This document shows positions 58,819 to 64,000 of a DNA stretch of 64,000 nucleotides, one piece after another. Source of the stretch: Cellulomonas cellasea (GTDB lineage: Bacteria; Actinomycetota; Actinomycetes; Actinomycetales; Cellulomonadaceae); assembly GCF_030372105.1 (NCBI RefSeq), contig NZ_JAUDBQ010000003.1, positions 124,001 to 188,000 on the forward strand, in the 5' to 3' direction. How positions within the stretch are numbered: the stretch's first letter is position 1; the number at the start of each line of letters is the position of its first letter. A program made the translations under genes and the position numbers. The notes under the pieces were generated by a model. That model saw nothing but the letters and a program-made list of their open reading frames with translations. It was not told the origin of the DNA and did no database searches.

Positions 58819-60147
58819 TCAGTCACGATTCACGTACGGACGGCACTGCGGGTCGCGCGCGAGCCTCACCTTCACAACATCCTCTGGTGTCCCCAACTCG
58901 ATCGCGACCCAAGCGCGGACGACCATGACGCTCGTGCGCCATGCGTTAAGCACGTCGACAGGGTTCGGCTCCGCGCGGTTCGCATGCTTCAATCCGTTGT
59001 ACGCCGCGGCCGTGTCTGTTGCCCATCCGGGACCATCGAACGGCAAACAGTCACCTAGATCGGCAAGGATACGCACGAACCGCTCCTGTAATGTCGCCCT
59101 TCTCGCGTCCCGTTCAGAATTTCCGTCGCGTACTATGAGCAGATAGCCGAGGGCCTCCAGGCCTGGCCCAGTATGCGCGAGCATCGTGCTCGGCGACGCC
59201 TTTCGAATATCGAGTCCGGAAATAACCGGATCGAGGGCACGAGCGAACGCGTCTCGCAATGTAATCCAGCGCACGATTCCCTCCTCCTTCAACTCAGCGA
59301 AGGTCAGTAGGTGATCGCGATAGCCGGAGGGTGGCGCGGCGAGAGTATCGTCGGGAACGACGACATCCCGCCACTGCTCACCGTGCTCTCTGCCGTCCAG
59401 AGTGCGCAGTGGATCTTCCCTGTGCATAGCACGTCTCACGACGCACGACTCGGGATTCCATCGTGACAGCACGAGAAGATCGCGGACCGCCCGGTGGAGC
59501 TGCTCGTGCTCGTCCCAACCGCGCGGATCCTCGCTTCCCGTGACGCAGTGGACAAGATCAAGGACCACCCGTCGGTCTCCGCCGTCCTCGTGAGCGATAC
59601 GCCAGCCTGGCCGAAACCGCAGTGAGAAGCCATCAAATTCGCCGACATCAATGTCGAGCGTGCGCTTGGATGATAAGCATATCCCGCGGTGACCGCCCGA
59701 CCAGTCATGCTCCTCTTGCCAAGAAGTGATTCCAAGCCACGCGCGCAGCCCGGAGATCTCTGTCTGCATGCCATGAGGTCGCTCAAACTCGACGTTCCGC
59801 CCCACGCCGATGATTGCAGCGCGAGCCCAAAGGGTACCGCTCCCCGGGCCCAGCACGTTGCTGTGATACCCGCGGGGGAAGCAACGAATGAGCAGAACGA
59901 CGCCGTGCGAGTCATGGAACTGCACCCTCTTCGGTGCCGGCAGAGAACCTGGCTGCGGCGGGGTCTCGATATGGCCGTCATCCCTTAGGAACCACTGCGC
60001 ATACGGGCTCTCCGGATCCGACCAGGGCACTAAGACGCTGATCCCCTTATCGGACCGCTCGAGAGTGACCTTGACCTCCGGTGTGTCCTGTTGGAAGTCG
60101 ATAAGGTCGCCTACACGACGCGTTCCCATCTCCAACTCGTTCGGCAT
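58819..60147 (-). CDS. ApeA-like candidate (HEPN-type) protein
   Basis: A 442-residue protein with GC clearly below the chromosome. The N-terminal 250 residues are beta-rich: 'EVKVTLERSDKGISVLVPWS', 'WFLRDDGHIETPPQPG', 'DSHGVVLLIRCFPRGYHSN' and 'SLRFRPGWRIAHEDGGDRRV', a pattern I associate with ApeA N-terminal domains. Residues about 330-430 are helical and end with 'YNGLKHANRAEPNPVDVL', a possible HEPN motif of the N-x3-H type, though the usual Arg is not there. If correct it is an RNase-like abortive-infection protein. GGAGGTG lies 6-7 bases before the ATG at 60,147. Confidence 0.5.
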   Translation of the reverse strand: MPNELEMGTRRVGDLIDFQQDTPEVKVTLERSDKGISVLVPWSDPESPYAQWFLRDDGHIETPPQPGSLPAPKRVQFHDSHGVVLLIRCFPRGYHSNVLGPGSGTLWARAAIIGVGRNVEFERPHGMQTEISGLRAWLGITSWQEEHDWSGGHRGICLSSKRTLDIDVGEFDGFSLRFRPGWRIAHEDGGDRRVVLDLVHCVTGSEDPRGWDEHEQLHRAVRDLLVLSRWNPESCVVRRAMHREDPLRTLDGREHGEQWRDVVVPDDTLAAPPSGYRDHLLTFAELKEEGIVRWITLRDAFARALDPVISGLDIRKASPSTMLAHTGPGLEALGYLLIVRDGNSERDARRATLQERFVRILADLGDCLPFDGPGWATDTAAAYNGLKHANRAEPNPVDVLNAWRTSVMVVRAWVAIELGTPEDVVKVRLARDPQCRPYVNRD

Positions 60148-60363
60148 TGGTTCCACCTCCGGTCCCGCGATGCTCGACCTGCGACGCAAGCTGGGCTCAC
60201 ATAGGCCGCAGTGTAGACGGCAGCATGGACTCCAGAACCCGCAATCGACACTGCCAGAGGAGCAGAAAAGGAACGCTCCCGCTATGGATCGCGCTGTAAT
60301 GCGCCCCCGGCGGCAGACCGGCATATTGGTTGAGCGGGCCTTCGCCATGCCTGGAGTGGCGCG

Positions 60364-61230
60364 CTACAAGACGAAGCCGCTCAGGTGACTCAGGTTGATC
60401 GAGTGCGATTCCGTGAACTCCTGCCCGCGCTCTGTCCAGGTGAAGGTGACCTCACTGTGCTTCGCGATGCTGGGAGGCAGGTCCACGAACGGGATGCTCC
60501 AACCCGATCCGCCCGCGATGTTGACACCGGGGTGCTTGTCCAACGAAGGCAAGTGGTACCCGTCTGCTACCTGCTTCGACGACAAGGAGACTCTCACGTC
60601 CCGCGCCGTCCCTGTTCCAGAGTTGCGGACGACCAACTCGGCCTGCCCGTCGACGAGTCGCGGGCAGTCGCTCGCCGTGAGATCGGCTTTAGGCCCTAAG
60701 TCACCAGCGGGCACGAAGCTAGTTGCCTTAATCTCGTCGACGTCCTTCTCGATCGCAGCGCGAACCTTCTCGCGCAGGTCTTCGATCGAGTTGTAGCCGC
60801 CGACCAGCCCGTCGTCACACAGCAGCCTCCGCGCGCCCCGGAGCGACGCGAGCTGCGCTTCGTCGACGTTCTGTGGGTGCGACATATTCGAGAAGTACAC
60901 GTGCACAGGCATGCCCGCCGCGTCGGCCCGCTTGATCTCCTCCATCGTCCCCGACGCGAACTCCCGCGTCGGCTGACCGAGCCTCGAACGGAACACCGCC
61001 ACCAGGATGTCTGCGTCATCCAGTCCCTGGGCGTTTATAACGTCCTGCCCACTGCCTCCAAGCTCCGGCACCGCGTGCCGTTCCCACATCCAGGCCAGTA
61101 GCACGACCCCGGACTGCATCGCGCGGTCACCGTTCCACCGGTCGAGCACATCGGCAATTGCCGCGCGTTCCTCGATCGCGTCACCCGGAGAAGCGACCAT
61201 GACACGCACGGCGATGGCAGGAAACGTCAT
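60364..61230 (-). CDS. DUF4062/TIR-like N-terminal domain protein
   Basis: A 288-residue protein. The first 170 residues are a Rossmann-like fold: 'IAVRVMVASPGDAIEERAAI', 'VVLLAWMWERHAVPELGGSG', 'DDADILVAVFRSRLGQPTREF', 'SGTMEEIKRADAAGMPVHVYFS', as in the DUF4062 / TIR-like nucleotide-binding group found near defence genes. Residues about 180-288 are a beta-sandwich-like domain ('GQAELVVRNSGTGTARDVRV', 'VDLPPSIAKHSEVTFTWTE'). It lies upstream of the ApeA-like gene on the same strand with a 216-base gap. ATG at 61,230 has only a weak ribosome site. Confidence 0.55.
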   Translation of the reverse strand: MTFPAIAVRVMVASPGDAIEERAAIADVLDRWNGDRAMQSGVVLLAWMWERHAVPELGGSGQDVINAQGLDDADILVAVFRSRLGQPTREFASGTMEEIKRADAAGMPVHVYFSNMSHPQNVDEAQLASLRGARRLLCDDGLVGGYNSIEDLREKVRAAIEKDVDEIKATSFVPAGDLGPKADLTASDCPRLVDGQAELVVRNSGTGTARDVRVSLSSKQVADGYHLPSLDKHPGVNIAGGSGWSIPFVDLPPSIAKHSEVTFTWTERGQEFTESHSINLSHLSGFVL

Positions 61231-61874
61231 ACTCACATGGTAGAAGCGCGCGATGGTGCAACCAACCACCTCGCCCCGCTGTCATCGCGGTCGGACATGT
61301 CCAGCAGCCTGCGACGGCTGCGTTGCCAGCCGAACCCGAGCGCCTTCGATCCTGAGAGCACCGGCGGTACGCCGATCCCCCAAGTTGCTCGGAGCACTTC
61401 ACATCACGCCAACATTCACCCCGCGCAGAACGCGCTCGCGCTCATCACGGATCGAGCGCGGTCCACCAGCCGGCGCTTGGTCGACTCGAAGCAAGTCTTG
61501 GCCGAGGCGAGGGCCGATCTCGAGCGAGCGATGGCTCTGCGGGCCCGCGTTCATTGGCTCAGTCGCGCTCCTTGGGCAGAACACGCGGGCTCTCGTTCCG
61601 ACGCTCAGGGTCAGGTCGCCGGCAGGGGTGCACGCCTCGAAAAGCACTGTCCTGAATCTGGTTCGCGGTTGGAGCTAGTGCCACTTCCATACGGCGCCAC
61701 TCTCGGCCGACCGCGGCCGTTCTGGGCCCGCACTCTGGACCGAGCCCTGGCCGGGGACGGCGGCACCGAGTCACTCGTCGAGGCGCGCGAGCACCTAAAG
61801 GCATGCTGGTGGCTAATGGGCGACCCCGTATACAACTGCAGGTCAGAAGCTCGTAAGCTCCTGACCTGCAGTTC
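61231..61874. other. Right part of the tRNA island, no convincing gene
   Basis: About 640 bases divergent from the DUF4062-like gene. A plus-strand frame from an ATG at 61,237 runs 216 codons but ends inside the tRNA, and includes a helical stretch ('ARSTSRRLVDSKQVLAEARADL'); it may be a remnant. No integrase similarity was seen in either strand. Confidence 0.5.
61834..61873 (-). terminator. Terminator of tRNA-Pro carried by the island
   Basis: AACTGCAGGTCAG (61,834-61,846) pairs over 13 bases with CTGACCTGCAGTT (61,861-61,873). It starts 6 bases after the tRNA on the minus strand. Confidence 0.75.
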
Positions 61875-61952
<78 letters not shown>

Positions 61953-61983
61953 AACGTTCCCGTGGGAACACGGAGACTCTACC

Positions 61984-63327
61984 TCACTGAACGGGGGTCT
62001 CTCGTCCGTCGCCCGCGCTGTGGGCGCCGCTCTCGCTGATGCCCATGCTGGTCACGGCGTCGGGTGTGGCCAGCGTCACGGCGGCGGTGGCGGGCAGGTG
62101 GGCGCGCCAGGCGGCCGCGACCACCGTGAGGCACCCGAGCGCGATGACCAGTCCCCCGGCGAACATCTGCGGGTAGCTCCACCAGCCGGCCAGGACGGCC
62201 AGCACCGCGGGGATGAAGAAGCCGACGTAGGCGACGGAGTAGTAGACGGCGGTGAGCCCGGCCAAGTCGTCGGGCCCGGCGATGCGGCGCACCTCGTTGA
62301 GCCCGGCCACGAGGGCGAGCCCGTACCCCATGCCGAGGACGGCGGCCGCGAGGAGCGCCCCGACCAGCGTGAGGCGGGCGCTGGCGTAGGCGCCGAGTCC
62401 CATCCCGACGGCGATGATCGCGAGGGCCACCACGGACGCGCGGGCGCTGCGGTCGGTGTCGATGGCCCGCCCGAGCACCTGGATGCCGATGCCGCAGCCC
62501 AGGGTGAGCACGGTGAGCAGCCCGGAGAACGCGATGGGCATCCCACCGGAGTGCTCGCGCATGAGGCTGGGCAGCACCGCGTAGGCGGAGCCCGCGCAGC
62601 CGAAGACCCAGGGGGCCAGGGGCAGCACGACGCGCAGGAACCGGCGATCGCCTGCGGCGGGGATGCGCAGGTCGTCCCGTAGCGGCGTCTGCGAGGCGCT
62701 GGCCGTGGGCTGCCGGGTCTCGGGCGCACTGAGGAGCCACGCGCCTGAGGCGAGGGTCAACAGGGCGTGCAGGATGTAGGCGGTGTGGGCGGGCCACGGG
62801 CCCCACTGGGCGAGCACGCTCGCCACCCCGGCGCCCACCAGGAAGCCGAGGGTCAGGGCCAGCGACGCGCGCCGGGCGCCGGCCCGCGGGTCGTCACCGG
62901 CGTTGTCGGAGAGCTCGGTGATCCAGGTGGACCCCACAGCCATCACCAGCCCCAGCGCGGCTCCGCACAGCACGCGGCCGATGCCGAGCGCGAGCGGCGA
63001 GCCGGACCCGACGGCGAGCACGAGCGACCCCGCGAGGCTCAGCGGCGCCGCGGGGAGCAGCAGGGGCCGGCGCCCGTACCTGTCGGACAGCGGGCCGCCG
63101 AGCAGTAGCGCCGGCACGATTCCCAGCACGTAGGCGCCCAGCAGCAGGTCGACGGTCACGGCGGAGAAACTGCTGACCTCCCGGTACATGACCAGGAGCG
63201 GGGTGAACTCGTTGCCGCCCCACGCGACGGCCACCATCGTGGCGGCCACCGCGAGCCACGCGCGGCGGGGCACCGATCCGTCGCCCGGCGCCTGCTGGGG
63301 GGCATCGCGCAGGTCGGTGGCGGTCAT
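61984..63327 (-). CDS. MFS transporter, 12 TM
   Basis: A 447-residue major-facilitator carrier. Motif A is 'GGPLSDRYGRRPLLLPAAPL' between helices 2 and 3; 'RVLCGAALGLVMAVGSTWITEL' and 'LTLGFLVGAGVASVLAQWG' follow, with a repeat of the six-helix bundle later ('FSGLLTVLTLGCGIGIQVLG', 'LVGALLAAAVLGMGYGLALVAG'). It probably exports or imports a small molecule. Its start ATG overlaps the stop of the upstream GntR gene by 4 bases (ATGA), so it is co-transcribed with and likely controlled by that regulator. Confidence 0.9.
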   Translation of the reverse strand: MTATDLRDAPQQAPGDGSVPRRAWLAVAATMVAVAWGGNEFTPLLVMYREVSSFSAVTVDLLLGAYVLGIVPALLLGGPLSDRYGRRPLLLPAAPLSLAGSLVLAVGSGSPLALGIGRVLCGAALGLVMAVGSTWITELSDNAGDDPRAGARRASLALTLGFLVGAGVASVLAQWGPWPAHTAYILHALLTLASGAWLLSAPETRQPTASASQTPLRDDLRIPAAGDRRFLRVVLPLAPWVFGCAGSAYAVLPSLMREHSGGMPIAFSGLLTVLTLGCGIGIQVLGRAIDTDRSARASVVALAIIAVGMGLGAYASARLTLVGALLAAAVLGMGYGLALVAGLNEVRRIAGPDDLAGLTAVYYSVAYVGFFIPAVLAVLAGWWSYPQMFAGGLVIALGCLTVVAAAWRAHLPATAAVTLATPDAVTSMGISESGAHSAGDGRETPVQ

Positions 63328-63998
63328 CGGGCGTCGACGGCCGCTGCGGCCCGCTCGGGAAGGTGCGCGTGGTCGAGATGGCGGCGCAGCGCGACCTTGA
63401 ACTCGGCTACCGCCCCGGCGCCGACGGCCGCCGCGAGGTGCTCGTGCTGGGTGACGAAGCTCCGCGCGCGGCTCTCGTCGCGCCACAGCGACCGCGCGAC
63501 CATGCGCCGCTGCCGCTCCCGCAGGGTGACGTAGAAGCTCGTGAGCAGCGGGTTGCCGCCCGCGGCGACGATCGTCAGGTGGAACTCGGTGTCGTGCTCC
63601 GCGTAGGCGTCGATGTCGCCGCGGTCCAACGCGGCGCGCTGCTGCTCGATCGAGGCGCTCAGACGCTCGTGCAGCCGCTCGCGATCGTCGCGGTGGCGCA
63701 GCGCCTCGACGGCGTGGACCTCGAGGAGCAGGCGCGCGTCGACCACTGACTGCGCCTCGCCCGCGGCCACGGGCACCACCAGGGCGCCGCGCTTGGGGTA
63801 GAGCCGCAGCCAGCCCTCGGACTCGAGGCGGAGGAACGCCTCCCGGACGGGCGTGCGGCTCATGGAGAGCTGGGCGGCGATGTCGCCCTCGCTGACCATG
63901 GTGCCGCCGGGGAGCGAGTCGGTGAGCACCTGCTCCTTGACGTGCGCGTAAGCGCGCTCGGCCGCGGGGACCGGGGCTCCGGATGAGAGTGCCGGCAA
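63324..63998 (-). CDS. GntR/FadR-type regulator with FCD domain, start uncertain
   Basis: A protein of at least 224 residues. The winged helix is 'RAYAHVKEQVLTDSLPGGTM' then 'SEGDIAAQLSMSRTPVREAFLRLESEGWL'; the all-helical FCD ligand domain has 'ARLLLEVHAVEALRHRDD', 'AEHDTEFHLTIVAAGGNP' (metal-binding Asp and His) and 'HEHLAAAV'. It regulates the MFS gene overlapping its end. The frame starts with a TTG at 63,998 at the very end of the window; the true start may be outside, so the N-terminus is uncertain. Confidence 0.9.
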   Translation of the reverse strand: MPALSSGAPVPAAERAYAHVKEQVLTDSLPGGTMVSEGDIAAQLSMSRTPVREAFLRLESEGWLRLYPKRGALVVPVAAGEAQSVVDARLLLEVHAVEALRHRDDRERLHERLSASIEQQRAALDRGDIDAYAEHDTEFHLTIVAAGGNPLLTSFYVTLRERQRRMVARSLWRDESRARSFVTQHEHLAAAVGAGAVAEFKVALRRHLDHAHLPERAAAAVDAR

Positions 63999-64000
63999 GG

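Noticed and set aside
61956-61969. GTTCCC-GT-GGGAAC inverted repeat upstream of tRNA-Pro as a LexA-type box
   Set aside because: The arms are in the opposite order to the actinobacterial GAAC-N4-GTTC SOS motif.

Overview
The window is about 64 kb of very GC-rich DNA with strong third-position GC bias, frequent GTG starts, several start codons sitting 6-7 nt after a TANNNT -10 box, and families typical of Actinomycetota: an F420-type pyridoxamine-oxidase-fold protein, a DUF664/DinB protein of the thiol-dependent type, an RpoD/SigB-type sigma factor and RNase J. A Micrococcales-like host is my inference; nothing here fixes the genus.

Left part, 1-30 kb. Mostly housekeeping and accessory single genes: a DUF2071 fragment, DoxX, Nudix, a uridine-kinase-like protein with a degenerate P-loop, a VOC protein, and an unusual zinc-ribbon SDR. 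At 4.5-9.5 kb three collinear genes (AAA ATPase, DUF4157 HExxH protein, small YbjN/chaperone-like protein) look like an effector module of extracellular contractile injection systems, but no sheath, tube or baseplate gene is in view. Then corA, a glutamate decarboxylase/permease acid-resistance pair, DUF72 and DUF1622, a type II NADH dehydrogenase, an AlkA-like glycosylase, a diguanylate cyclase, hrpB, idi and a sigma factor.

Middle, 29-51 kb. An ABC exporter converges with RNase J. Then come carbonic anhydrase, a sugar kinase/zinc dehydrogenase operon, HNH endonuclease, a NarL-type two-component system, an opine-type dehydrogenase, an atypical NAD-epimerase, a TetR regulator divergent from an ABC transporter with a clear operator between them, and a catabolic group (amidohydrolase, Atu4866 protein, XRE/MmyB-type regulator, Old Yellow Enzyme). 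A small autoregulated-looking XRE gene with two palindromic sites follows.

Right part, 52-62 kb, holds two integrated elements. The first (about 52,554-55,935) splits a dienelactone hydrolase gene into two halves that rejoin in frame. It carries a decayed serine recombinase at its right end, inverted 11-bp repeats near both ends, a PadR regulator with a DUF2314-like partner, and two unrecognised genes. The second (about 58,536-61,908) lies between an intact tRNA-Pro(GGG) and a displaced 34-bp copy of that tRNA's 3' end that still sits beside the apparent original tRNA terminator. It carries two lower-GC genes, an ApeA-like HEPN candidate and a DUF4062/TIR-like protein, with no integrase: a candidate compact anti-phage cargo. 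Between and after them are a membrane protein, two MFS transporters and a GntR regulator cut near the window end.
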